The notes under the pieces were generated by a model. That model searched no databases and was not told the origin of the DNA. It worked only from the letters and a program-made list of their open reading frames with translations. 35,885 nucleotides of DNA from positions 1-35,885 of the forward strand of contig JAZRRX010000032.1 in assembly GCA_045651165.1 (NCBI GenBank), read 5' to 3'. Shown here one piece after another: positions 15,173-22,687 of this stretch. The DNA comes from RGIG4608 sp045651165 (lineage in GTDB: Bacteria; Bacillota; Clostridia; Oscillospirales; CAG-272). Position 1 is the stretch's first letter, and every line of letters begins with the position of its first letter. Both the position numbers and the translations under genes were made by a program.

Positions 15173-15721
15173 ATGAATTTTGATGAAAGCAAAGTAAACC
15201 GTGACGAGCTTGGGCGGTTTGCTGAAAAAAGTACAAGCGAATTGAGAAAATCTCAAATTATAGAGATTGAAGACGATAACAAAGTAGAAGTTAAATCTAC
15301 TAAGCCAAAGGCAAAAAGCAAAGAAGAGTTCTTTGGTAAAGAGCATAAAGGCGTTAAAGGCATGGCGGCAGTAGAAAAGCTCTTGCAAGAGCAAAACGGA
15401 CATGTAAAAGCTGCGTTCAATCGCAAGGAAGTAGGCGATATAGACTTGCCTTGGGGTGATGAAAGCGGTGGGCTTGCGCACGTGATTAAACGGCGTGATG
15501 AATATAAAGTAAAAGGCAAAGGCGCAATAGCTGGTTTAGAAATGGCAAAAAAAATTCCCGACATAGTCGAGAAAGGGGAATTTGACATTGATGCACTTGG
15601 CAGACCCGGGTTTATTTATGATGGGTGTAGAGTTGCCATTAGACCGAATTATGACGGGGAAAATCTGACCTGGCTTGTTTCGGCAATGGAAATAATAAAA
15701 AATAACCCTTTGGGCGATTGA
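15173..15721 (+). CDS. PBECR-type nuclease toxin with RDExGRFAE module
   Basis: A 182-residue protein of the phage Barnase-EndoU-ColicinE5/D-RelE-like (PBECR) nuclease class, most like PBECR2. Diagnostic motifs: G-H-V-K-A-A-F near residue 76, G-D-I-D-L-P-W-G near 88-95, G-L-A-H-V-I-K-R-R near 100-108, and W-L-V-S-A-M near the end; the histidine and arginine of the third are typical catalytic residues of BECR RNases. Residues 1-42 form the same module as the 7375 protein. I chose the ATG at 15173 because the shared module begins there, although the ribosome site is weak. No adjacent protein antitoxin is visible; a minus-strand candidate RNA ends over its stop codon. It is placed between capsid and connector genes, so it is probably made late. 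Confidence 0.8.
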   Translation: MNFDESKVNRDELGRFAEKSTSELRKSQIIEIEDDNKVEVKSTKPKAKSKEEFFGKEHKGVKGMAAVEKLLQEQNGHVKAAFNRKEVGDIDLPWGDESGGLAHVIKRRDEYKVKGKGAIAGLEMAKKIPDIVEKGEFDIDALGRPGFIYDGCRVAIRPNYDGENLTWLVSAMEIIKNNPLGD

Positions 15722-15862
15722 CATACTTCACGCTGGCCAACCATTGCTACGCGATTGTCTCATTCGCATACCCAAAAGGTTATTGTTCTAATGGGAGATT
15801 GACTTACAGTCATCCTGACAATCTTTACATGTAAGAGCCTCACATACAAAACCATTAGTTGT
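15697..15862 (-). ncRNA. Candidate structured non-coding RNA opposite the PBECR gene end
   Basis: A predicted RNA of about 165 nt between a consensus minus-strand promoter and a T-rich end. A 14-bp stem joins 15771-15784 to 15701-15714. A 7-bp stem joins 15852-15858 to 15788-15794 and encloses two hairpins (a 10-bp stem with loop GCU, and AGAUU/AAUCU stacked on GACU/AGUC). Inside the long stem are UAUGCGA/UCGCGUA and GGUUGGC/GUCAAUC. The non-Watson-Crick pairs are G-U only when read on the minus strand; on the plus strand they become C-A mismatches, which fixes the strand. The 3' end overlaps the nuclease stop codon. I do not recognise a known RNA family. Possible roles are RNA antitoxin, prophage small RNA, or antisense regulator. 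Confidence 0.65.
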
Positions 15863-15868
15863 ATATTT

Positions 15869-15897
15869 AGTATAAACCACAATTATCAACTTGTCAA
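15869..15897 (-). promoter_or_regulatory. Consensus minus-strand promoter for the candidate RNA
   Basis: Read on the minus strand: TTGACA (15897-15892), 17 bp, TATACT (15874-15869). It points away from the connector genes, against late transcription. The start would be near 15862, and no ribosome site or sensible ORF follows. Confidence 0.75.
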
Positions 15898-15924
15898 TAT
15901 ATTTTTGAAAAAAAAGGTGAAAAA

Positions 15925-16374
15925 ATGAAAAATAATCCTATTAACTATCCTTACAGCGATGAATATATGGTATTTGACGAAGCTACAAAGCGCTATGTTC
16001 TTACCACAAAGTATGTTTATGATAAAATCGGCGTGGATATGGAAAGCGCATTAAAAGAGCGTGAGGCCATCAACCCACAAATCCTTGCACAGCGTTTCTT
16101 AACGGAAGTGTCGGACGATATATATGATTTCATTCATAAGCACAATGTAAATACCGTCCGTCAAGACTACTGGATTGCGGTTGTTCCTTCTTTGCGAAAC
16201 ATCATCCAAAAGGCAATGGAACAGCAGTTTGTATATTCGCGCTTAAACGGCCTTTTAGGCTATTCGGCGGACAAGGATGTGCAAACACAAGCGGTATGTC
16301 CGAAAGCGCAAAATACGCTTGCGCAGAACGTTCCTGAGCTTGGTATTTCTATCCTTTATACAGGGGGGATTTAA
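15925..16374 (+). CDS. Head-tail connector (adaptor) candidate
   Basis: A 149-residue mainly helical protein right after the head genes, where the gp6-like adaptor of siphoviruses normally lies. The middle (D-I-Y-D-F-I-H-K-H-N, A-V-V-P-S-L-R-N-I-I-Q-K-A-M) is compatible with the helical bundle of adaptors. The assignment rests on synteny and composition. The ribosome site AAAAGGTG is adequate. Confidence 0.55.
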   Translation: MKNNPINYPYSDEYMVFDEATKRYVLTTKYVYDKIGVDMESALKEREAINPQILAQRFLTEVSDDIYDFIHKHNVNTVRQDYWIAVVPSLRNIIQKAMEQQFVYSRLNGLLGYSADKDVQTQAVCPKAQNTLAQNVPELGISILYTGGI

Positions 16375-16376
16375 CC

Positions 16377-17003
16377 GTGGCATTTGATTTCATCGACATG
16401 ATCGTCAATACAGGGGATGAGTATTTGACAGGTGTGTTTTACAAGCGCCGTCCTGTATCACCTACGGATGTTGGCGTGACATTCAAGTATAAACAGCTTG
16501 ACCCTAACGCGCGTGTATTTGATAAAGTTCTTGGGGAATTGCGCAAAGACCGCGAAACCTACGCGATTAAAACAAATGACGATTGCGAGTTTAACATCGG
16601 CGGATATATCCAAACGCAAAACGGCAAGATTTGGGAGATTACCGAAGTTATAGGCAATGAAGAAGTGGAAGGCGGTAACGAAGCCCTGCGATGGTTTAAA
16701 ACCGCGAAAAACGCTGAATTTAGCGTAAGAATGATACAGGCTGACGATTTATATGGGGTGCAGGATACATACGATAAAAACTGTGTTATCTACATTGAAA
16801 GTGACCAAAAAATACTTGATGTTGTATATGGGACATCGGTAAATCCTGTACCTGTTAATGGGTATGTTTATAAACACACAATAAAGAAAGGAACAAGCCT
16901 TACGCTGACAGTCATTTTTGAGATGGGCAAGACAAAAACATTGACAATACCTGCCAGCAAAACGATATTAGGCGAATTGAAGTACAAAGTTTCCAGTAAA
17001 TAG
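16377..17003 (+). CDS. Head-closure protein candidate with C-terminal beta domain
   Basis: A 208-residue protein starting at GTG behind a GGGGGG site, 2 bp after the adaptor. Residues 1-115 match a head-tail stopper by position and beta content (I-G-G-Y-I-Q-T-Q-N-G-K-I-W-E-I-T-E-V). The last 90 residues look like an added Ig- or beta-grasp-like decoration domain (I-K-K-G-T-S-L-T-L-T-V-I-F-E). Inference from order; no specific family recognised. Confidence 0.5.
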   Translation: MAFDFIDMIVNTGDEYLTGVFYKRRPVSPTDVGVTFKYKQLDPNARVFDKVLGELRKDRETYAIKTNDDCEFNIGGYIQTQNGKIWEITEVIGNEEVEGGNEALRWFKTAKNAEFSVRMIQADDLYGVQDTYDKNCVIYIESDQKILDVVYGTSVNPVPVNGYVYKHTIKKGTSLTLTVIFEMGKTKTLTIPASKTILGELKYKVSSK

Positions 17004-17015
17004 GGCGGTGGTGTT

Positions 17016-17318
17016 ATGGGGTTGAGCAATGCACAATTTAGGCGTGTTTGTCAAAGAGCTACAAAGGAATTGCGTGGGCTTGCGCCGTATGATACAGGCA
17101 ATCTTGCAATAAACGCAATTACGATTGAGTTCCCATCGCCTGATGTTTGCATAATCTATGTGGACGAAAGCATTGCGCCATATATGCCGTTTACGACAAA
17201 GCCGTGGGTTTCCCCGAAATGGAACGGAAAGAAGAACCCAAACGAAGGTTGGTGGCAAGCGGCAGGCGAGCTTATTGTAGAGTATGTGGCGAAACAAGTA
17301 GATGGGAAGGTAGAATAA
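17016..17318 (+). CDS. HK97 gp10-like tail completion/minor capsid protein
   Basis: A 100-residue protein with A-P-Y-D-T-G-N-L-A-I-N-A, the hallmark segment of HK97 gp10-like proteins, then I-Y-V-D-E-S-I-A-P-Y-M-P-F and N-E-G-W-W-Q-A. It would join the head connector to the tail tube. The start ATG at 17016 follows GGGCGGTGG. Confidence 0.7.
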   Translation: MGLSNAQFRRVCQRATKELRGLAPYDTGNLAINAITIEFPSPDVCIIYVDESIAPYMPFTTKPWVSPKWNGKKNPNEGWWQAAGELIVEYVAKQVDGKVE

Positions 17319-17319
17319 T

Positions 17320-18210
17320 ATGGATAAAGGACAAATTACATTAAAAGAAATAAATGAGCAATTTATTATGCGTGCGCTTGACAATATGCCGTACAAATTC
17401 AACGTATTTACAAGCACGGGCGAGTATCAAGCCCCACAAAGCTACAAGAACTTGCGAAGCGGTATTATAAACGCGTTGGTGGAAATGACTGACAGCGATA
17501 TATCTTTGCTTGGTGGTGGTATCCGCGCAGTAGCAATGAATATCTCTATCCGCTTTTTATTGCCCGTAGACGATACAGCAGTGGACGGTGGGTATGCGTT
17601 TGTAGAAGGGTTTAGAGAAGACCTGTCCGATGCGTTTGCGCAATCAAATAGAATAGACCTGATTTCGGATGATGGAGAAAAAGACATACATTATATCGGG
17701 GCAGTATCGGTTAGCTTTCCTATTGGTGGAGAGTTATTGCAAAGACAAGGCATTGGTAAGAGTTTTGAATATATTTGCTATTTACAGGTAGCATTCCTTG
17801 AAAACGCTATCAATAGTCAGGATGTACAATTTTTCTTGGAGGATGATACAGACCCTATCCCTTATACAACATTCTCTATCTCGCGTAAGAACACGCTGTC
17901 GGCAAACCTTTATTCGACAAGCACGAATGGGCTGTCAAAGGTGTTTGCGGAAAACAGCACCTACGGCATTGACCTTGCGATGCCTGCTATTTCGGCAAAC
18001 GCGAGTATTACGGGCGCAATCATAAACAAGTATATTTTGTGCGATAAAGAAATAAGCACAAATAAACCGTATAAGTTAAGGATTGTACACAATGGGGGAG
18101 ATAGCACTATTGACGTTATCTTTGGCGAAGTTGTTGAAAATGGTGCAGGCACGGAAAATGTATCGTGGCAAGTGTCCTTTGTTCCGTACATTGAAGCGGA
18201 AGACGATTAA
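17320..18210 (+). CDS. Probable fused tail terminator and tail tube protein
   Basis: A 296-residue protein with two halves. Residues about 1-160 (F-R-E-D-L-S-D-A-F, then G-A-V-S-V-S-F-P-I-G-G-E, I-G-K-S-F-E-Y-I-C-Y-L-Q) look like a tail terminator. Residues about 165-296, ending R-I-V-H-N-G-G-D-S-T-I-D-V-I-F-G-E-V then W-Q-V-S-F-V-P-Y-I, look like a tube-type beta protein. In most siphophages these are separate genes. The reading is inferred from order and pattern. An alternative is one large adaptor for a short tail. Confidence 0.45.
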   Translation: MDKGQITLKEINEQFIMRALDNMPYKFNVFTSTGEYQAPQSYKNLRSGIINALVEMTDSDISLLGGGIRAVAMNISIRFLLPVDDTAVDGGYAFVEGFREDLSDAFAQSNRIDLISDDGEKDIHYIGAVSVSFPIGGELLQRQGIGKSFEYICYLQVAFLENAINSQDVQFFLEDDTDPIPYTTFSISRKNTLSANLYSTSTNGLSKVFAENSTYGIDLAMPAISANASITGAIINKYILCDKEISTNKPYKLRIVHNGGDSTIDVIFGEVVENGAGTENVSWQVSFVPYIEAEDD

Positions 18211-18223
18211 AGGGGTTATATAA

Positions 18224-18775
18224 ATGGCTGAACGTCAATTTATTATACGAATTGAAAATAATACGAGTGGCGGTGCAGGCGATAAAGTAGGCGGTGCTGG
18301 TGGCATTGGTAGAATGAACAAAAGCAACGTCACGGAAAGCGAAAGCAAAAAAAGCAGCAATATGGGCAAAGCATTGTTGCGACAAGCAGGCGTGCCTTTG
18401 ACGGGTATGGCGGTGTACGGAACGGTGCGTAAGATAACGAATGAAATCGTATCGCATAACAATTCCTTGATACAAGTAAAAACAGGTTCAAGGGAACAGC
18501 AAGAACGGCAAACCTTTATTTACAACACATCAATGGGGTTTGTGGATGCGGCGGTAACAGGCGCAGCAACGGGCGCAATGGTAGGCGGACCGTATGGCGC
18601 GGCAATAGGTGCAGTTATCGGCGTTGTGAAGCAGGGTGTTGGTATGGCGGTAAATGTAGCAAAAACAAGTGATATTCTGGCGAAGAACAGACAGCTTGAA
18701 AATATCCAGCGAGAACTTCAAGCGCAAAGAGTAACAACAAGCGGTAGCCGATATATGAACGCTTTGCAGGTATAA
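18224..18775 (+). CDS. Glycine-zipper protein; short tape-measure candidate
   Basis: A 183-residue protein in the slot where the tape measure normally lies (after tube, before hub). The N-terminus is a short beta strand (R-Q-F-I-I-R-I-E-N-N-T-S) and a glycine-rich linker. The middle (V-T-G-A-A-T-G-A-M-V-G-G-P-Y-G-A-A-I-G-A-V-I-G) is a strong glycine zipper able to cross a membrane. The C-terminus is a coiled coil. Tape measures also have a hydrophobic segment for DNA entry. If this is the tape measure, it is far shorter than usual (commonly 600 or more residues). No other ORF in the genome could serve. An internal or ejection protein is the alternative. Confidence 0.45.
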   Translation: MAERQFIIRIENNTSGGAGDKVGGAGGIGRMNKSNVTESESKKSSNMGKALLRQAGVPLTGMAVYGTVRKITNEIVSHNNSLIQVKTGSREQQERQTFIYNTSMGFVDAAVTGAATGAMVGGPYGAAIGAVIGVVKQGVGMAVNVAKTSDILAKNRQLENIQRELQAQRVTTSGSRYMNALQV

Positions 18776-18794
18776 GAAAAACGCAATAATAAAA

Positions 18795-18822
18795 CGGGTC
18801 TTTAAAGCCCGTTTTTTTGCTT
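18795..18822 (+). terminator. Intrinsic terminator inside the tail operon
   Basis: AAACGGG pairs with CCCGTTT around TCTTTAAAG and is followed by a run of seven Ts (counting those in the stem). It would cut expression of the hub genes relative to head and tube genes. Confidence 0.8.
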
Positions 18823-18923
18823 GTCTTTTTTCGGTGAGTGTTTCTATGACGGGAGAAATACCGCGCTGAATTGCCGCCGTAGAAGTGGCGAGAACAAAGA
18901 TTAAAAGGTATAAAGGTAAGTAT

Positions 18924-19343
18924 ATGGCAAATACGATTACATTTGAAACACAAAGGGAAGACGGAACGTGGAAGACTTGGCGAAACGTGGCTATCCCTGT
19001 TAAGTTTGGCAAACTGTTAGACGAACAGCTTGACTATGCCGTAGTAACGCTTGCAAGGGTAAAACGCAAAGAGTTTAAGCCGTTGACAAAAGCAAGGCTG
19101 ACGGTGACAAGCGAAACTGAGCACGGTGGCGTGCAGCCGGACACGATGGTGTATTTCATTGCGAATGATGATGCTTTTGAAACGCCTATAGGGAGCGGTG
19201 CTTATAACCACGAATTGACTTTGATAGAGCTGACGAAGCTTCTTGAGTGTTTCCAGTTGGAAAGTTTGTGTTTTACGAACCCGAACGGGAATGATTATAC
19301 AAGAGCAGGAACACTACCAGATTTAGAAACTGTAAAATATTAA
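18924..19343 (+). CDS. Baseplate hub, N-terminal fragment
   Basis: A 139-residue protein resembling the first domain of gp27-like hub/Tal proteins: L-D-E-Q-L-D-Y-A-V-V-T-L-A-R-V, then F-K-P-L-T-K-A-R-L-T-V, then A-Y-N-H-E-L-T-L-I-E-L-T-K-L-L-E and L-C-F-T-N-P-N-G. In relatives I know this block is the start of a long single protein. Here it stops shortly after F-T-N-P-N-G, and the rest appears 730 bp later. I chose the ATG at 18924 with AAAGG 8 bp upstream over GTG at 18885. It may be a free-standing subunit made by a split gene. Confidence 0.6.
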   Translation: MANTITFETQREDGTWKTWRNVAIPVKFGKLLDEQLDYAVVTLARVKRKEFKPLTKARLTVTSETEHGGVQPDTMVYFIANDDAFETPIGSGAYNHELTLIELTKLLECFQLESLCFTNPNGNDYTRAGTLPDLETVKY

Positions 19344-19368
19344 AAGACGAGGTTATTCCTCGTCTTTC
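19344..19368 (-). terminator. Terminator of the minus-strand membrane gene pair
   Basis: A 10-bp perfect stem AAAGACGAGG / CCTCGTCTTT with loop TTATT. On the minus strand it is followed by TTTTAATATTTT, giving a T-rich end; on the plus strand no T-run follows. The stem overlaps the last codons of the minus gene. Confidence 0.7.
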
Positions 19369-19733
19369 TGCATTTCGTTTAATAACGCTTGTTTTTTCTC
19401 AATATCTTTTGCCAGGGCTTTCTTTTTATTTTCCTTACGCTTATTTTCCGTTTCCTTAAACATTCCTATAAAGCTTTCTGTAATAAATTGTAAATCCTTA
19501 AAGTTCACAACGCAAAAAAAGAGAATATTTGTAAAGCAACAAAATGCCCAAAATATTACTTGGGACATTTCAACTTTTTTCCCCACATTAAGTGTTGCGT
19601 TATCGACAAGACCTTGCTCATATAACTCATATAAAAATTGAACATCGTCTATTCCCTTTATAATGTAAATTATTGAGAAAATAACAGCAAGCAATGATAA
19701 CATAATAAAAATTATTTTAATCGTTTTTTTCAT
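19353..19733 (-). CDS. Two-helix membrane protein, moron candidate
   Basis: A 126-residue protein on the minus strand. Helices at about residues 4-26 (I-I-F-I-M-L-S-L-L-A-V-I-F-S-I-I-Y-I-I) and 57-76 (V-I-F-W-A-F-C-C-F-T-N-I-L-F-F-C-V-V) flank a short, probably external, loop; a lysine-rich cytoplasmic coiled coil follows. It is cotranscribed with the next gene upstream from a strong promoter. Opposite orientation, AT-rich base use and membrane topology fit a lysogeny-expressed superinfection-exclusion or lysogenic-conversion protein. No family recognised. Confidence 0.6.
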   Translation of the reverse strand: MKKTIKIIFIMLSLLAVIFSIIYIIKGIDDVQFLYELYEQGLVDNATLNVGKKVEMSQVIFWAFCCFTNILFFCVVNFKDLQFITESFIGMFKETENKRKENKKKALAKDIEKKQALLNEMQKDEE

Positions 19734-19751
19734 AAAATATCCTCCGTGTTT

Positions 19752-20003
19752 TTATTCTTCTTTTTTATCATTGATGTTTAATTGCTTTTCTATTTTTTCA
19801 ATGCGTTTTATGAGGTTTGATAATTCATTTGAAACAAAGAAAACTATATTTGACAAGATAAATATAGCTAAAAAGGTTTTCCCGACCTTAAACAAACTAC
19901 TTGAAATCATAAAGCCTAACAAAAAAAAGAGTAAGCAAGCTAAAACGGAAATAAATATACATATTAAAGAAATAGTTGAAATAATTTCAAATTTATTTTT
20001 CAT
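19752..20003 (-). CDS. Small two-helix membrane protein, moron candidate
   Basis: An 83-residue protein on the minus strand. Helices at about residues 9-32 and 42-60, then a charged coiled-coil tail (L-I-K-R-I-E-K-I-E-K-Q-L). It has a good GGAGG site. Same architecture as its downstream partner (two helices plus cytoplasmic coiled coil), so the pair may form a hetero-oligomer. Unknown function. Confidence 0.6.
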   Translation of the reverse strand: MKNKFEIISTISLICIFISVLACLLFFLLGFMISSSLFKVGKTFLAIFILSNIVFFVSNELSNLIKRIEKIEKQLNINDKKEE

Positions 20004-20024
20004 AAAACAACCTCCACAATTTTA

Positions 20025-20053
20025 ATAATACATTAAAAAAAATATGCTGTCAA
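20025..20053 (-). promoter_or_regulatory. Consensus minus-strand promoter for the membrane pair
   Basis: Read on the minus strand: TTGACA (20053-20048), 17 bp, TATTAT (20030-20025), followed by GGAGG and the ATG at 20003. It is independent of the late operon and so could work in the lysogen. Confidence 0.75.
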
Positions 20054-20072
20054 GCAAAAAGGATAAAAAAAT

Positions 20073-22676
20073 ATGGCACATATAAATGGATTTAAGGAAT
20101 CGAACTATAGAACACCTTCTACCGTTGGAACGGTCTATTCTCTCTTGGAATTAGACCCTTCGCTTGTTGCCCCTACCCTAATTCCTATTTCAGGGAGTCA
20201 ATATACAGGAAACATAGAAGTAAAACATTCGAGCGGAAGCAAGTTCTATAATATAAACCCAGATGGTACGATAATAGGAGATAGCACATTTATTATACAA
20301 GAGGGCGAAAATAAAATAATTTATAGTACTGAGATTTTAGATTATTATATAAATGGTGTATTTTCTCGAGGTAAAGAAATGTCAACCTTTACCATCTATG
20401 GTGTTGAAAACAAATACCCATTGAAGCCGTGGACGGTTGGTGATGTTCTTTTGAGAATAGTAGACTTGGTAGAGCCTACTGTGCGGGGTGGAGAAAAGAG
20501 ATTTACAGTATCTATGCCCAAAGAGAAAGAACATTTGTTTAAACAAATTGCTCCTGAATTTACCTTTACGCGTATGACCTTGCGAGAAGCGTTACAAGCC
20601 GTAGGGAATTTTATCCACGCTGAACCACGCCTTGGTGGGAATTATGATATTAACTGGGATTTCTATGGAGAACAAGAACGCGCAAAAATCCACAACTATC
20701 GCACAGGGGAAGACAAGTACATTAACGAAACGAAATATAGGGCGTTACAAAGTGCTTTTGGCGTAGACCAGTCTTGCACAAAGTTAGACAGCTACCAAGA
20801 AAACCTTATAAACCGTATCGATTGGGAACGTGGCACAACAACGCAACCGTACCAAGACGGTGAACAGCAGTTGAGAACGGAAACAGCAGCAACGCGTGCG
20901 GAAGAAAACGAGAACTTCTTCTTCCCTACCGTATATCCGATTGACCGCGTGGTTAAGTTTGAATATATCGAAGATAAGGCTGAAAATAAGGTTTATGATA
21001 TAACCCCGTATGTATTTGAAAAGAAAGTGTATGACAACCTTTCTTCGTTTGATACGACTTACCCTTCGTCAAAATCATACGCTATATATTATTCGCAAGG
21101 TGGTAAAGGCATAAACGGCTTTTATTTTAAAGTCGCATCGGAACACGGCGGTACGGTTGGCGAAAAGTATTCTATTGAAAATATCCTTGAAACAGTTACG
21201 GGGAAGAAGTATAAAACAGAAGACCTTCGCAACTTTAAATTCCGCTTGACGTATGTGCCAATTTATAGCACGCGCGTACAGCAAAGCAAAGCGTATTTAA
21301 ACGAGTATTTGCCGTTACCGCGTGTGTTGAACTATACCCAAACGGATAACAGCGTAGAAACGCGTTTTTTTGGGGAAAATATCAAGGGCGCGGTATCGCG
21401 TATGGGCAACCCTGAAAAGACCTATACAATCAATTTACGCAACCTTAACAACATTCCAAAGGCAGGGCAATTATGGGATAACGATTACTACATCGTATCG
21501 GTGTCGGTAGCCGTCAACCAAGACCTGTTTGAAGTGTCTGTTGGGCTGTCCAAGAACTTCAACCGAAAATCGCAATACATTGGCGCAAGCAGTATTAAGC
21601 GCATATACGAAGTATCGGAAGAAATGGTGCAGCAACGCCATACGGTTTACACCGATTATATTGTATTGTCAAAGAGTAATCCACCTACCGAAAACATAGA
21701 TGATGTTGGGCTTTTGTTGGATAGCCAAGGTGTAAAGGCTGTTGCTTCAACATTTACTACGGGGTGGTATTACTTATTCTCTGAAATTTCTTGTGTTCTT
21801 GCAAGGGGTATGACAAAGCAGGAAAGACCGCAAGAAACGGTGGTATTGCCTGTTATTGCTTCTGCGTTTGGTAATGCGATGGAATTTACTTGGGAGTACA
21901 AGGATAACTTTTCAGCAGGCATTCAACTGGAAGAAAAAGATAGCGGTGTTATAACGGGAAAGTTTGGTAAGGAAGTTGAATACACCGATTATTATGGGCG
22001 AATATATTGGTACGATTTCTCATTGATGAGCTCTAAGCAGTTGAGCGAATTTGGAGAAATAACGAGCGACATATGCTTGCCAGCGTTAATAGAAGACAAA
22101 AGATTTATGTCTCCTTATACTTCGGAGCGATATGTTGGCACAAGAGAAAACCTGCCTTTGACGGAACGAAAAGACGGTCGAGAAGCGTTAAAGAAGACCT
22201 ATTCGTTGGAGTTTGTAACGGATGAACCTACATTTGTTATAGGTAGTGCGTTTGCTCGCACGTGCCCTATGGTGTATCAAGACAAAGGGGACCATTATTA
22301 TCCCGTTCTTTTTATACTCAACAAGAGAATAAACAAATTTGCTACTGAAATTACCAATGAAGACATTGTTGCCAATTTAGGTGTAGCAACGCAACCGCAA
22401 TTAAGCGATAGCCCGTTGCCTATGTTTTCGATTGCAGGGAAAACCGCAACAGCGGATGGATTAGCGTGGGCGTATGCAATAACACCGCACACAGACAGCG
22501 AACCTGTTTACGTGGAAGATGAAGACGGGAATGTTGTATCGCTTTATATAGAACACGCTGGTGAAATCCTTATTGGCGAGAATATCGATATTAAAGCAGG
22601 CAAAACAGTTATAGGTGCTTTTAATGGGATAGCCGTACACGATGTATTCAAGTATATGAAAGCAAAAATAAAATAA
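20073..22676 (+). CDS. Baseplate hub / tail-associated protein, main part
   Basis: An 867-residue protein. The block F-T-F-T-R-M-T-L-R-E-A-L-Q-A-V-G-N-F-I-H-A-E-P-R-L near residues 168-192 is typical of gp27/Tal-like hub proteins of Clostridia phages; L-P-L-P-R-V-L-N-Y near residue 415 and later beta-rich domains fit the same class. It would form the tail-tip hub. The first domain of the family appears to be encoded separately at 18924, and this ORF starts with a weak ribosome site (AAAAGG, about 11 bp). No peptidase or muramidase motif was seen in its C-terminal half, which looks beta-structured. Confidence 0.7.
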   Translation: MAHINGFKESNYRTPSTVGTVYSLLELDPSLVAPTLIPISGSQYTGNIEVKHSSGSKFYNINPDGTIIGDSTFIIQEGENKIIYSTEILDYYINGVFSRGKEMSTFTIYGVENKYPLKPWTVGDVLLRIVDLVEPTVRGGEKRFTVSMPKEKEHLFKQIAPEFTFTRMTLREALQAVGNFIHAEPRLGGNYDINWDFYGEQERAKIHNYRTGEDKYINETKYRALQSAFGVDQSCTKLDSYQENLINRIDWERGTTTQPYQDGEQQLRTETAATRAEENENFFFPTVYPIDRVVKFEYIEDKAENKVYDITPYVFEKKVYDNLSSFDTTYPSSKSYAIYYSQGGKGINGFYFKVASEHGGTVGEKYSIENILETVTGKKYKTEDLRNFKFRLTYVPIYSTRVQQSKAYLNEYLPLPRVLNYTQTDNSVETRFFGENIKGAVSRMGNPEKTYTINLRNLNNIPKAGQLWDNDYYIVSVSVAVNQDLFEVSVGLSKNFNRKSQYIGASSIKRIYEVSEEMVQQRHTVYTDYIVLSKSNPPTENIDDVGLLLDSQGVKAVASTFTTGWYYLFSEISCVLARGMTKQERPQETVVLPVIASAFGNAMEFTWEYKDNFSAGIQLEEKDSGVITGKFGKEVEYTDYYGRIYWYDFSLMSSKQLSEFGEITSDICLPALIEDKRFMSPYTSERYVGTRENLPLTERKDGREALKKTYSLEFVTDEPTFVIGSAFARTCPMVYQDKGDHYYPVLFILNKRINKFATEITNEDIVANLGVATQPQLSDSPLPMFSIAGKTATADGLAWAYAITPHTDSEPVYVEDEDGNVVSLYIEHAGEILIGENIDIKAGKTVIGAFNGIAVHDVFKYMKAKIK

Positions 22677-22687
22677 AGGAGTAATAT

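Noticed and set aside
15787..15893. Short minus-strand frame with several cysteines within the candidate RNA
   Set aside because: The only usable start (TTG) lies inside the -35/-10 region, upstream of the transcript start, and there is no ribosome site. The RNA pairing explains the sequence better.
19771..20025. Plus-strand frame opposite the small membrane gene
   Set aside because: It is the antisense of a better-supported minus gene that has a promoter, ribosome site and membrane topology.
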